A stretch of DNA of 64,000 nucleotides from DATKMP01 sp963790045 (GCA_963790045.1 CAWBMS010000015.1:62001-126000), one strand, 5' to 3'; shown: positions 35,711 through 46,500, counted from the stretch's first letter. Made by a program: numbers and translations. Notes: a model not told the origin generated them from the letters alone.

Positions 35711-36730
35711 TTACTGTGCAAGAACGAGGCGTGTGGAATCAGGCAAGGCATAATTGCCTTCGGTGACAACACTCATTCCGGCATGGAGATTTCCACTTCG
35801 CACTTCGACGGACGAATCCATCTCAACGCCGATGCTGACCGGAATTGTTTTTGCCAACGAATCTGCTGTCATCAGCACAACAGAATATGAATTATTTTCA
35901 TCGTTGCGCAGAAGCGCTGATTTCGGAATGAACATTGCGTGCCGCCGGACGCCGGTTATAATTTGTACCGTGCCCGTCATGTCCGTTCGTAAAATCGATT
36001 GCGGTTCAGTACTCGATTTGAGAAATTGAAGCCGTACTTTCACCGACTGACTTTGAAGGTCTGTCTGGGGATTGATTGCATCGACTCGTGCAGAAAACTG
36101 TTTTTGGGGATAGGATTGAAAGTGTACAGACGCATATTGACCGGCTCGAAGAGATGATACATCGCGCAAAGAAACATCCGCAATAAAATCGATTGTGGAA
36201 AGATCGATGATCGTGAGCAGTTCGACATTTTCTGCCACAAGTTCTCCTTCGCTGACAATGCGCGATGAAACAACACCGTCAAATGTTGCGCAGACGTTCA
36301 CACTGCTCTGTGTTGAACGTGCAAGTTTAAGAATTCGTTCTGCTTCGGATTTTTGTTGTTCAGTCGTTGCCGACTTCAACATCGACTCTGCGCCGAGAAT
36401 AGTCGCTTCTGATTCTTTCGTTTGAATGACTGCGAGAATGTCGCCTTTCTTCACTTCCATTCCTTCCAGCGCTTTGAGTACAACAATTCGCCCGGCAATC
36501 GGTGCATACATTTTTTCTTTTCGCAGCGCATCCGTTTTTCCAAGTGCCTCGACATTCACAAGAGCATCTTGCTCGCTCACTGTTCCTACTTTTACGGCGA
36601 CAATCGCTTTTGCAGCAGAGGAACCGCCTTCATCATCATTTTGTTTTTGTCGGCACCCGTCGAAAACAAATAAAATGAGAATAAAAAAGAAGAATCTGAA
36701 CACACCAAAAGATTTTTTTCTATAATTCAT
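35711..36730 (-). CDS. RND efflux periplasmic adaptor (membrane fusion protein), lipoprotein
   Basis: A 339-residue HlyD/AcrA-family adaptor. The N-terminus 'FFFFILILFVFDGCRQKQ' is a lipoprotein signal. 'APIAGRIVVLKALEGMEVKKGDIL' is the biotinyl-lipoyl half motif, then a short helical hairpin, then 'CATFDGVVSSRIVSEGELV' and the beta-barrel domain. It overlaps the TolC gene stop (ATGA) and ends 8 bases before the pump gene, so the three form a tripartite exporter. Confidence 0.9.
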   Translation of the reverse strand: MNYRKKSFGVFRFFFFILILFVFDGCRQKQNDDEGGSSAAKAIVAVKVGTVSEQDALVNVEALGKTDALRKEKMYAPIAGRIVVLKALEGMEVKKGDILAVIQTKESEATILGAESMLKSATTEQQKSEAERILKLARSTQSSVNVCATFDGVVSSRIVSEGELVAENVELLTIIDLSTIDFIADVSLRDVSSLRAGQYASVHFQSYPQKQFSARVDAINPQTDLQSQSVKVRLQFLKSSTEPQSILRTDMTGTVQIITGVRRHAMFIPKSALLRNDENNSYSVVLMTADSLAKTIPVSIGVEMDSSVEVRSGNLHAGMSVVTEGNYALPDSTRLVLAQ

Positions 36731-38016
36731 CGAGTCGTCAATTGCTCCATTTTAGCGGCAAGAAGTTGAATATCTGCCATCGTTTGAAGTTCCGAAAGTT
36801 TGGTGTCGGTCAACAGTTGCTGTGCCGTCAGCACTTCCAGCGACAATGTTCCTCCGCCGGCATATTTAGATTTTGTAAGAAGAAAGTTTTCTTCCGCAGA
36901 TTGAAGATTTTTACGGATGAACTGAAGCCGCTCACGTTGTTTTACCAACTGTAACCAAGTTTTTTTTGATTCAGCGGTAATAGAACGCTGCAGAAGTTCC
37001 GATTGCGCACGTAAGATATCAGCGTCAAGTTCTCGTTGCTGAATCCGCAAATCCGTTGCGCCCCAATTGATGAGGGGGATTTCTAACGCAACGCCTAATG
37101 AAAATCCAAACATATTGGAACGTTCATCGCGCGGCAGCCGTAAATTATCGCCCGATGTAAGAAGTCCCGCATCGCCGATAAAGGAAACGGTGGGATAATT
37201 TTCATGCCGTGTCAATTCGATATCCAATAAACTACGTTTCGTTGCTAACGATGCAGCAAATAATTCAAGATTGGAAGATGAATCCGGAATTGCGCTGACA
37301 AGAGATGAATCGATCACCGTGTATGTGTTCTTCAATGATCCGTCGATAGCGAATGTTGTATCCAACGGTGTACCGATCAATTCTGCCAGCGAATATTTCG
37401 CCACAGCAAATTCTTCGGCCGCTTGCTGGGACGAAAGCTGTGCGTTCGAAAGTTGAAGTTCCGTTTTCAAAACATCGGTATATGCGGCACTTCCGACTTT
37501 GGAAAGACGGCGAACGATTTCTAAATACTCGCTTAGTTGACGAGCACTTTCTTCCTGCAATGACATTTCTTGTTCAGCGCGAAGCGCTTCGATAAACGCT
37601 TGCTTCACAGAAAACACAACATCACGCTCCGCCATTCGCTGTTCTTTTGAAAGCCGGTCGATGTCTAACGAAATTTGATCGGCTTTCAATCCGCGCACGC
37701 CGCCGTCATATAACGATTGCTGCACGATGACCTGTCCCGCAATTTGACCGCCATTCGACAACGCGGGATCGTATCCAAGACTTCCAGAGGATGGTGCATA
37801 AATAGTATTCGCACTGAATTTTACTTGAGGAAGTTTCGTTGTGGAAAGTTCGGCATGCGAAAGTACTGCACTGCGAACAGCATTTTTTGCGCTACGCAAA
37901 TGCGGATTCTGCGTGCGCGCCAACGTTAAACAGCGGTCAAGCGTGAATTTCTCTTGACCGCTGGCGAACGAAACTAAGACAGCGAGAATAAAAAAATATC
38001 TAATGATATTTTTCAA
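36727..38016 (-). CDS. TolC-family outer-membrane efflux protein
   Basis: A 429-residue protein with signal peptide ('IIRYFFILAVLVSFASGQ') and long coiled-coil segments of the OEP fold: 'LDRCLTLARTQNPHLRSAKNAV', 'EYLEIVRRLSKVGSAAYTDVLKTELQLS'-type helices and 'NFLLTKSKYAGGGTLSLEVL'. It makes the outer-membrane channel for the adaptor and pump encoded downstream. It lies 5 bases after the YncE-like gene. Confidence 0.9.
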   Translation of the reverse strand: MKNIIRYFFILAVLVSFASGQEKFTLDRCLTLARTQNPHLRSAKNAVRSAVLSHAELSTTKLPQVKFSANTIYAPSSGSLGYDPALSNGGQIAGQVIVQQSLYDGGVRGLKADQISLDIDRLSKEQRMAERDVVFSVKQAFIEALRAEQEMSLQEESARQLSEYLEIVRRLSKVGSAAYTDVLKTELQLSNAQLSSQQAAEEFAVAKYSLAELIGTPLDTTFAIDGSLKNTYTVIDSSLVSAIPDSSSNLELFAASLATKRSLLDIELTRHENYPTVSFIGDAGLLTSGDNLRLPRDERSNMFGFSLGVALEIPLINWGATDLRIQQRELDADILRAQSELLQRSITAESKKTWLQLVKQRERLQFIRKNLQSAEENFLLTKSKYAGGGTLSLEVLTAQQLLTDTKLSELQTMADIQLLAAKMEQLTTR

Positions 38017-38021
38017 AGAAT

Positions 38022-39047
38022 CTATTTTTGAATTTTTAAGATAACAAATGAATTAGGCAAAATAGCCGGCCGCGGATGCGGACGCTCGGCTGTCGGAGCG
38101 GGTGCTGGGCCGAATTCTGCTGTTGGAAGATACAACGTATGCGTCGTCGGATCGACCGTGATTGTGCGTGCGCCAGCTTGTGTCTTCACTGTTTCCAGCA
38201 CAGAAAATTTTAATGGCGATTCTTCGCAGACGACCGTGACAGTACCTTCTCCATTCGACGAGAACGCTAAACCTGCTCCTGGATCAAACGCGCAGCCATC
38301 AACTCGGTCACCGATAGGAAGTGTCGCAAGCACGGTTCCATTTTCTGCATTCACGACAACCATCAATTTATTCCCGCAAACAGCAAAAAGCCGTTCATGT
38401 TCGGCATCGATGGATAAACCGGATGGTTCTTCGCCGGGAGCAATCGGCCAGCGTGAAAGTATTTTCATTTCTTTTGCATCGATGGCGACAATTTCATTTT
38501 TATCTTCGATATTCACAAAGACTTTTCCTTTGCCATCGGTAGCAGAAAATTCTGGTTTGCCGCCCAACGGCAATGTCGATACAACTTTTCCTGTCGCTGC
38601 ATCGAGAATCGATGCATCACTGCTGCGTCCGTTAAATGCAAATACTCGTTTGGAAAACGGATCGTATAAAATGGCATCCGGATTTTTTCCGACGGATACC
38701 GTATCAATCAGTTTTAAAGTTTTCAAGTCAACAATACTCACTGTGGAGGTTCGTCCGTTGGAAACGAAGCAGCGTCCAAATTCATTCGCCACCGCAATTC
38801 CGTGAACACCTTCGGTTTTCGGAATTTCACCAACAACTTTGTCGGAATCGGTACTAATGACTGATACATAATTTCCATGAGAAGCAAACAAACGGTGCGA
38901 TTGAGCATCGAATGAAATATAATCCCATCCGCCTTCTCCGCCGACGGAAATCTTCTTCGCGACATGATATCCTGAATTCGATTGTCCGAAACATATCGCA
39001 GCAACGACAACGATAAAAACAATATTCATATAGAATCTTTTGATCAT
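38022..39047 (-). CDS. YncE-family YVTN beta-propeller protein, exported
   Basis: A 341-residue protein with signal peptide ('NIVFIVVVAAICFGQ') and about seven blades built of 'hhVI-D--t-kVv--ip-G--P-gia'-type repeats, e.g. 'YVSVISTDSDKVVGEIPKTEG', 'VSIVDLKTLKLIDTVSVGKNP' and 'ASILDAATGKVVSTLPLGGKP'. It is likely periplasmic; YncE relatives bind DNA or ligands but the role is generally unclear. As first gene of the efflux operon it may sequester or sense the exported compound. That is inference. Confidence 0.85.
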   Translation of the reverse strand: MIKRFYMNIVFIVVVAAICFGQSNSGYHVAKKISVGGEGGWDYISFDAQSHRLFASHGNYVSVISTDSDKVVGEIPKTEGVHGIAVANEFGRCFVSNGRTSTVSIVDLKTLKLIDTVSVGKNPDAILYDPFSKRVFAFNGRSSDASILDAATGKVVSTLPLGGKPEFSATDGKGKVFVNIEDKNEIVAIDAKEMKILSRWPIAPGEEPSGLSIDAEHERLFAVCGNKLMVVVNAENGTVLATLPIGDRVDGCAFDPGAGLAFSSNGEGTVTVVCEESPLKFSVLETVKTQAGARTITVDPTTHTLYLPTAEFGPAPAPTAERPHPRPAILPNSFVILKIQK

Positions 39048-39321
39048 AACATTCTCCTTTTAAATAATTTATGGTTTCCGTTATTATCTCTCGTAATACG
39101 TTACTGTAAGGTAAGATATTTTATTATGCCATTCAGCATTACTTTTTTGATGATCTTTTAAAAAAAACGAACAACCATTGCAAAAGTTTCTCATAGTTTT
39201 TAATAGAGCAGCTGGAAAATGGGCAATATACACATGGATTCTCCCACTCATTATTTTTCAAGAATCGTTTCAAGGAACCTCTTGACATGGTTAAAGTGTT
39301 TTATAAAAAAAAGGAGACATC
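39048..39321. promoter_or_regulatory. Divergent promoter region, YncE operon and msrAB
   Basis: 274 AT-rich bases between divergent genes. Near msrAB, TTGACA at 39282-39287 is followed by TATAAA at 39302-39307, but the 14-base spacer is too short for a good sigma-70 promoter. AAGGAG at about 39312 is a clear RBS for msrAB. No palindromic operator stands out. Confidence 0.35.
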
Positions 39322-40406
39322 ATGCAATGGTATCAATGGTTATTTTTCACAGTGGGAATATGTCTAATCGCGGGATGCAGTGAAATGAAAACGAACCCAT
39401 CTACAACGAAAGAATATTTAAAAGCTTCCGGCGATCTCGAAACTGCCACATTCGCTGGCGGATGTTTTTGGTGTATGGAAGAAGCATTCGATGAACTAGG
39501 CGGTGTGAAACAAGTCATTTCCGGATACTCCGGAGGGCACGTTAAGAATCCGACATACGAACAAGTCTGTACCGGAACAACGGGACATTTGGAAGCTATT
39601 CAAATTATCTTCGACCCAACTGTTATTAGTTACAGCGAACTATTAGATGTTTACTGGCGGCAGTTCGATCCTACCGATGCAGGCGGATCATTTTACGACC
39701 GCGGTTCGCAATATCTTTCCGCCATCTTTTATCATGATGCCAAACAAAAAGAAATTGCGGAGCAATCGAAAAAGAATTTAGAAGCATCTCAGATTTTCGA
39801 TAAACCGATTGCAACATCGATCAGAGAATTTGAAGCATTTTATCCTGCAGAAGAATATCATCAGCAGGTACCTGCAAGAAAAACCCAGTTCGATATATCA
39901 GTTATCGTAATGCTTCGGGCAGAGATCAATTTATACAAAGTGTTTGGGGGGATGTGGGATTGGATAAACAATATAACAAACCTTCCAAAGAAGAATTGAA
40001 AAAGAAACTGACAGAAGAACAATTCGATGTAACGCAGAATGCCGCGACGGAACGTCCGTTCTATAATGAATTTTTCGATTCCAAAAAAATAGGAATTTAT
40101 GTGGACGTGGTCACCGGAGAACCGCTGTTTAGTTCCACGGATAAATTTGATTCCGGCTGCGGCTGGCCGAGTTTTTCCAAGCCCATCGATCCGCGGTACA
40201 TCGTCAAGCGAAACGATTCATCACTATCCATGGATCGTGTGGAAGTGCGCAGTAAGTTCGGCGATTCACATCTCGGCCACGTTTTTAATGATGGCCCTAC
40301 CCCGACACATCTTCGCTATTGCATCAACTCCGCTTCGCTGCGGTTCATTCCCAAAGCCGAAATGGAAAAAGCAGGTTATGGTTATTTGCTGTGGCTGCTG
40401 AAATAA
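39322..40406 (+). CDS. msrAB: Bifunctional peptide methionine sulfoxide reductase MsrA-MsrB, lipoprotein (frame broken)
   Basis: Repairs both diastereomers of oxidised methionine. N-terminal lipobox 'VGICLIAGCSEM' indicates membrane anchoring in the periplasm. The MsrA domain has 'FAGGCFWCMEEAFDEL' with the catalytic Cys48 and 'GHLEAIQIIFDP'. The MsrB domain has 'SGCGWPSFSKPI', 'GDSHLGHVFNDGP' and the catalytic Cys in 'RYCINSASL'; the zinc CxxC pairs are absent. The linker is broken: dropping one G at 39867-39868 and one C at 39871-39872 gives 'EYHQQYCKKNPVRYISYRNA' and fuses the two domains into about 360 residues. As shown, the two frames overlap at 39954-39999, so separate msrA and msrB is the alternative. 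Confidence 0.88.
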
Positions 40407-40487
40407 AACACGATTGTTTTTTTATCATTAATAAAATGATGTTTAAAAAAATTAACTTGCTATGGGGAAGAGATTGTCGTACTATAA

Positions 40488-40504
40488 ATCTAACATAGTT
40501 AGAT
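40488..40504. promoter_or_regulatory. Palindromic operator, likely of the TetR regulator
   Basis: ATCTAAC-ATA-GTTAGAT is a perfect 7+3+7 palindrome 24 bases before the TetR gene. A half-site (AAGTTAGAT) follows at 40515-40523. A related CTAACATAGTAAG lies in front of the efflux operon at 41128. Spacing and symmetry fit a TetR dimer site. Confidence 0.6.
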
Positions 40505-40527
40505 AATATGCACTAAGTTAGATTTGT

Positions 40528-41109
40528 ATGACACACATAGAACGAAGACAAAGAGATAAGGAAGAGCAAAGAAAAGCTATTATGGATGCGGCTATCGCTA
40601 TTGCCTCGAAAGAGGGCTGGCAGGCGGTGACGATACGAAGAATTGCTGAAGCAATCGAATACGCTCCTCCGATTGTCTATGAATATTTTGATAATAAAGA
40701 AGCTCTCTTTACGCAGTTGGTCTATAAAGGTTTTGGGTTGCTGCATTCCGAATACATAAAGGCGAAAAGCAGTGAATCAGATCCTAAAAAGCTTCTTCGC
40801 TTACTTTCCGTCGCACATTGGAATTTTTCAGAAACCAACAAGGAACTGTTTCAATTAATGTTCAATTTGGAACGACCTTTACCAAATGAGGAGATGCAAA
40901 ACAATTTTAAATTGCTCGAGGAGCTTTTCCTCGAACTTGCCCATGGCAATAAGGAATCGGCCGACGTTTTAATGATTTCATGGGTTTTTATGAACCATGG
41001 AGCTTTTACGATTATGATGCAACTGCCCCCGCCTAAAGATAAATTCAAAAATATGAGTGCCTTTGATGTCTATGTAAAAGCATTGGACCACTTTATTTAT
41101 AGTATCTAA
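40528..41109 (+). CDS. TetR/AcrR-family transcription repressor
   Basis: A 193-residue regulator. The N-terminal helix-turn-helix region reads 'IMDAAIAIASKEGWQAVTIRRIAEAIEYAPPIVYEYF', shown here in parts: 'GWQAVTIRRIAEAIEYA' and 'IVYEYFDNKEALF'. The C-terminal helices form the ligand domain. It lies directly upstream of, and on the same strand as, a TolC-adaptor-RND operon, so it probably represses both itself and the pump until the pump substrate binds. No strong RBS precedes the ATG. Confidence 0.88.
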   Translation: MTHIERRQRDKEEQRKAIMDAAIAIASKEGWQAVTIRRIAEAIEYAPPIVYEYFDNKEALFTQLVYKGFGLLHSEYIKAKSSESDPKKLLRLLSVAHWNFSETNKELFQLMFNLERPLPNEEMQNNFKLLEELFLELAHGNKESADVLMISWVFMNHGAFTIMMQLPPPKDKFKNMSAFDVYVKALDHFIYSI

Positions 41110-41127
41110 AATTTTTTACTTAAATAG

Positions 41128-41140
41128 CTAACATAGTAAG
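41128..41140. promoter_or_regulatory. Second, degenerate TetR-type operator before the efflux operon
   Basis: CTAACATAGTAAG matches the core of the upstream palindrome (CTAACATAGTTAG) at 12 of 13 positions and lies 12 bases before the probable TTG start of the TolC gene, overlapping its RBS (AAGGAA). Binding here would block the efflux operon. Confidence 0.45.
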
Positions 41141-41151
41141 GAATACTAACT

Positions 41152-42513
41152 TTGATACGTACAACCATAAAAAAACAAATGATTTTTTTCATCCTGTTTC
41201 TCGGATGCTCGGTTTCTGTTTCTGCCCAGAACCTTTCGCTCAAGCAATGTATCGAATATGCAAAACAAAACAACAGCAATATGAAAATTGCTGTTATGGA
41301 AACAGAAAAAAGCAACAAGAAGGTAACAGAACAAATAGGGAAAGGGCTTCCGCAGGTTGACATCAGCAGCACGCTGACCAACAACCTCGACATTAGCACG
41401 TCGCTGTTGCCGGGTGCATTATTCGGAAGCACTGAAGAATTTATTCCCGTGAAAATGGGAACAAAGTTCACGTCGAGCAACACACTCAGTCTGACACAAA
41501 AAATATTCGACGCCTCGTTCTGGGTCGGATTGAGCGCTGCGAAACTGAGCGACAAACAGTCCGAGCTCAGTATGCAGCAAACGGAAGAAACTACATCGTA
41601 CAACGTCAGCATCGCCTATTATCGAGTGCTGGTCGTTCAGAAACAATCCGAGAACCTCAAGGTCATTCTCGGCGTGTCGCAGCATGCCCTAACATCCACG
41701 GAGTTAAAATTTAAAAATGGCATGGCAAAGAAAATCGATGTCGATAAAATCCGCGTGAGTTACAACAGCACGCGTTCACAGTTGCAGCAAACGGAAATGA
41801 ACGAGAAACAAGCGTTGAACAATTTAAAATATGCCATCGGTATGCCGATGGATAACACCATTTCCCTTTCCGATTCGCTTGCAATACTCAAGACATCGAC
41901 AGATCAGCAGACAAGTTCCGATGCCGACGGCTTTAAGAATCGTTTTGATTATCAACTGCAGGAAGTGACACTGGAAGCGCAGCAAGCAAGCCGCAACAAC
42001 AATATTGCAGAATATTTTCCGACACTTTCCTTCTTTGCGAATTATAATTACAACGCGATGCGTCCGGAGTTCAATATTTTCCAATCAGGTGAAGAATGGT
42101 ATAAAAGTTCTGCTCTCGGATTGACGCTGAAGATTCCACTCTTTTCCGGCTTCCAGCGACTCTCCAGAGTGGGACAGGCGCAGGTTGAAGTGGAGCAAGC
42201 AAAAGAAAACATCAAGCTGAAAGAGCAGGCGATCAAAGTTGAAATTTTGAATTATGAAATTCAGTATAAAACAGCGCTGGAGAATATCGAGAATGAACGC
42301 GAAAACCTTGCCTTAGCCGAAAGCGTCTATGAAAACACACAAATGGAATTTAAGCAGGGAACAAGCTCCGCGCTGGAATTAGTTCAAGCGGAAAGCGCTC
42401 TCCGGGAAACACAGAACAATTATTACACAAAACTTTTAACCTTGTATACTGCCCAATTGGACAAAGAGAAAGCAAATGGAACTCTCATTAATTTCATCAA
42501 CAATCTAAAGTGA
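41152..42513 (+). CDS. TolC-family outer-membrane efflux protein
   Basis: A 453-residue OEP-family protein. Signal peptide 'KKQMIFFILFLGCSVSVSAQ'; first helix 'LSLKQCIEYAKQNNSNMKIAVME'; typical late motif 'MEFKQGTSSALELVQAESAL' and 'NNYYTKLLTLYTAQLDKEKA'. The start is a TTG at 41152 with AAGGAA upstream; an ATG at 41179 would shorten the signal peptide. It is the first gene of the TetR-controlled efflux operon, and its stop overlaps the adaptor gene. Confidence 0.88.
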   Translation: MIRTTIKKQMIFFILFLGCSVSVSAQNLSLKQCIEYAKQNNSNMKIAVMETEKSNKKVTEQIGKGLPQVDISSTLTNNLDISTSLLPGALFGSTEEFIPVKMGTKFTSSNTLSLTQKIFDASFWVGLSAAKLSDKQSELSMQQTEETTSYNVSIAYYRVLVVQKQSENLKVILGVSQHALTSTELKFKNGMAKKIDVDKIRVSYNSTRSQLQQTEMNEKQALNNLKYAIGMPMDNTISLSDSLAILKTSTDQQTSSDADGFKNRFDYQLQEVTLEAQQASRNNNIAEYFPTLSFFANYNYNAMRPEFNIFQSGEEWYKSSALGLTLKIPLFSGFQRLSRVGQAQVEVEQAKENIKLKEQAIKVEILNYEIQYKTALENIENERENLALAESVYENTQMEFKQGTSSALELVQAESALRETQNNYYTKLLTLYTAQLDKEKANGTLINFINNLK

Positions 42514-43580
42514 ACACTATGAACAAGAAAAGAATCATACTTTTGGCAATCATTGCGGTTGTAGTCGTTTTCGCGGCGATAAGATTGATAAGCAACCGCA
42601 ATCGCATCGTTTCTCAGAATGAAAATCTTACTGCCGATTTTGTTACGGTAAGCATTGCCAACGTGGAAAAGAAAACTTCTTCTTTCACTCTCAACTTGAC
42701 AGGAACATTATATCCATACAAGGAGCTTGACATACCCGCGGAAACCCCCGGCAAAATAATTTCTCTCAATTACGAACTCGGGCAGTATTTTCCAAAAGGC
42801 GGGGTTATAGCGACGATCGACGACAAAATAAAAAAGCTTACCTACGAATCGGCAAAGATCGATGCAGATAGATTAAAGAAAGATTTTGAACGTACAGAAA
42901 ATTTATATAAAGGCGATGCGTCTTCTGAACAGGAATATGCACTCGCTCGTTCTTCGTATGAAACTGCTCGAAATAAATTTGAGGAAGCGGAAAAACAGTT
43001 ATCCTACACACAAATAACCGCACCCATAGCAGGAACAATCACAAAAAAAATAGTTGAAGAAGGGACATACGTTAAGGAGGGCGACAAGATTGCATCAATA
43101 GTCGATGTATCGAGATTGATAGTCAAAGTAAATGTTTCCGAATCGAATGTTTATTATATACATATCGGCGATAGGGTAAAGATTACGACCAATATCTACC
43201 CCGGCATAACGTTCAACGGAAAAATAAGTTTTGTAAGCCCGCGTGGCGACGATACTCATAATTACCCGGTTGAAGTTGAAATTGTGAACAGCACAAAAAA
43301 TCCTTTGAAAGCTGGAACATTTGTAAATGTTGAAGTAGGAATCGACTCAAAGCATACAACGTTATATATTCCCCGCGAAGCTTTGCAGGGAAGCATCAAG
43401 GACGCAAAAGTCTATATTGCCTCTAATGGGAAAGCACTATTAAGAGATATTGTGATCGGACGGGAAGGCAACGAATCTCTCGAAGTAGTATCCGGGCTTA
43501 CTGAACACGATAAAGTGATTGCAAGCGGACAAATCAATTTAACGGATAACAGATCTATTAAAATCATCGAAAACAAGTAA
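42510..43580 (+). CDS. RND efflux periplasmic adaptor (HlyD/AcrA family)
   Basis: A 356-residue adaptor with an N-terminal membrane anchor ('RIILLAIIAVVVVFAAIRLI'), lipoyl half 'ETPGKIISLNYELGQYFPKGGVI', a helical hairpin, second half 'APIAGTITKKIVEEGTYVKEGDKI', and C-terminal barrel and membrane-proximal domains. The GTG at 42510 overlaps the TolC stop; an ATG at 42519 is an alternative start. It links the pump at 43591 to the TolC protein. Confidence 0.9.
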   Translation: MNTMNKKRIILLAIIAVVVVFAAIRLISNRNRIVSQNENLTADFVTVSIANVEKKTSSFTLNLTGTLYPYKELDIPAETPGKIISLNYELGQYFPKGGVIATIDDKIKKLTYESAKIDADRLKKDFERTENLYKGDASSEQEYALARSSYETARNKFEEAEKQLSYTQITAPIAGTITKKIVEEGTYVKEGDKIASIVDVSRLIVKVNVSESNVYYIHIGDRVKITTNIYPGITFNGKISFVSPRGDDTHNYPVEVEIVNSTKNPLKAGTFVNVEVGIDSKHTTLYIPREALQGSIKDAKVYIASNGKALLRDIVIGREGNESLEVVSGLTEHDKVIASGQINLTDNRSIKIIENK

Positions 43581-43590
43581 GACATTCATC

Positions 43591-46500
43591 ATGACAATAA
43601 CAGAATTAGCAATAAAAAGATCGACACTGGTGGTAATAATTTTTACCGCGCTTAGTTTACTTGGAATATTTTGTTATAGAATGCTCAACTACGAGCTTAT
43701 CCCAAAAATAGACGTGCCGGTGGTAATGGTTACGACCAGTTATCCCGGCGCTTCGGCAGATGAAGTCGAATCATCCGTAACAAAAAAATTGGAAGATGCG
43801 CTATCGGCTCTAGAAAATGTAAAATACATGAGTTCTTCTTCTCAAGAAGGATCTTCGAGTATTACAATGGAACTGATTGCTAATGCCAATACCGATCTAG
43901 CGCTTCAAGACGCACAGAGAAAGGTGAATGCCGTTTTGTATCAATTACCAACAGGCGCAAAAACACCATCATTAGTTAAATTTTCTAGCGAAGATATTCC
44001 GGTGCTCAAGCTTGGGGTACATGCAAAAATGGTATCAACAAAATTATATCAAACCACAAAAGATCAAATAAAACCTCAGTTATCAAAAATAAACGGTGTG
44101 GCTCAAGTTACACTTCTTGGCGGTGATCAACGTGAAATAAAAATAAATGTGGATAGAAATAAGCTTTCTGCATATAAAATTTCAATCAGTCAGGTCTATA
44201 ATGCAGTAAGTAATTCCAACATGCAATTTGCCACGGGGAAAATAGAAGGAATAACTAGCCAGTATACTGTTCGCCTTTCCGGGAAGATAGCTTCACTTGA
44301 TCAATTAAGAAGCATTATCATTGCTAAAAATGCCAACGGCAGTATAATCAAACTATCAGATATTTCGGAAATTGTCGATGGTATCGCCGAGTATGCAAAT
44401 CTTAACAAGATAAACGGCGAAAGCTCAATCGGAATACAAATACAAAAACAGTCCGATGCAAACTCCGTTAAAGTGTGCGAACTTGTTAAGGAAGAAATGG
44501 CAAGGATCGAAAGGCAATATGCTTCATCAGAACTCAAGTTCGAGATTGCTTCGGATAATTCCATATTTACATTAGCGTCTGCAAATGCTGTGATAGAAGA
44601 TTTAGGATTAGCAATTATACTTGTTGCAATCGTAATGTTTTTATTCCTTCACAGTGTCAGAAATTCCTTTATCGTTCTCGTCTCAATTCCCACTTCGCTC
44701 TTATCGGTTTTTACCGCGATGTATATTTTTAACTTTTCCCTCAATCTTCATGACGTTGATGGCGCTTTCGCTCGTCATAGGAATTTTAGTTGACGATTCG
44801 ATTGTGGTGCTCGAAAATATATACCGGCATTTATCTATAGGAAAAGAAAAAAGGAAAGCAGCCCTTGATGGTAGAAATGAAATCGGATTTACCGCTGTTG
44901 CCATTACGATGGTGGATGTTGTGGTCTTTGTGCCGATGGCTCTTATTTCCGGTATGATTGGTAGTATGCTTAGAGAATTTTCACTTGTGGTTGTCTTCTC
45001 TACGTTGATGAGTCTATTTTGTTTCCTTCACCGTTACGCCGCTATTGGCTTCACGGTTCAGCAAAATAGATAACCTGACTCGAAACACACTGATGGGAAG
45101 AATTGCACTGGGGTTTGAATCCATGTATAAAAAACTTGTCGTTTTTTATGAGAAAGTATTGCGTTTAGGGTTAGGCAATAGGAAGATTGTTTTTGCCTTG
45201 GCGGCTGTATTATTTATCGCTTCGTTCTCGTTGGTCGTTTTTAATTTTATCGGAACAGAGTTTATGCCGAATAGCGACCGCGGAGAGTTCACCATTCAAC
45301 TTGAGGGTGAACCTCAGAACACACTTCATCAGTCGAACCTGCTTGCCGAAAAAGTAGAAAAATTACTCTTTTCAAAACCGGAAGTATTAAAAGTATTTTC
45401 GAATATCGGCTATTCAAGTTCGAGTATGATGAGTGGAAGCAATGAACAACACAAATCGGAATTAACCGTTACCATCGTCGATAAAAAAGATAGGAAGCAA
45501 ACAGTCGAGCAATATGCCGCCAATATCAAAAAAGAAATACTTGCAACGATACCCGGATTAAAAGTCACGACAGCAGCCACCAGTATGATGGGTACGAGTG
45601 AAGCGCCAATCCAAATACTACTCCGGGGACCCGATATGAATGAAATCTACAAGGTGTCCGATCAGGTAATGAATTTGATAAAAGATGTCCATGGCATTAA
45701 CGATATTAGGCTGTCGGTTGAAAAAAGCAAACCGGAAATGCATATTTCATTAGACCGCGATAAAATGTCGATGCTCGGACTCTCTGTTGCCGACATCGGT
45801 AATACGCTTCAACTTGCATTTGCCGGCAATACGGATCTGCAATACTCCGAACTTGGAACAGATTATGATATTGATGTTAAGCTGGATCAATTCGACCGTA
45901 AAAAAACTGATGATATTGGTTCGATAACATTTACTAACTCCAAAGGCGAGATTATTGAACTAAGACAGTTCGCAAATATTTACCAATCACTAGGTCCGAA
46001 TAAACTTGAGCGCTACGACAGAATTTCTTCGCTCACGATTAAAGCCGAGGTTTTTGGAAGGCCGGTTGGAACAGTTGGTGATGATATTCAGAAACTCATT
46101 GCTCAAAATATTCATTCGAATATAGTTACCATTGATTACATCGGTCAGATTCAACGTCAGTCGGAAGCATTTGGAAGTCTCTTCTTTGCGTTAGCATCGG
46201 CAATTTTACTTGTATATTTTGTAATGGTTGCGTTGTACAATTCTTATTTATATCCGTTTGTAGTATTATTTTCGCTGCCGGTTGCGGTAATTGGCGCCTT
46301 GACTGCGCTATCGCTCGCCGGGCAGAACATCTCGATCTACTCTTTAATCGGAATGATTATGCTCATGGGATTAGTTGCAAAAAATGCAATCCTTCTTGTT
46401 GACTTTACTAATAAGTTGAAAGAAGAAGGGGCAAGCGTGCTGGAAGCACTTGTCGAAGCAGGTAAAGAAAGATTACGCCCGATTCTTATGACGACCGTTG

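Noticed and set aside
38158..38805. A 215-codon plus-strand open frame
   Set aside because: It is antisense to the YncE-like propeller gene, whose repeats are clear on the other strand.
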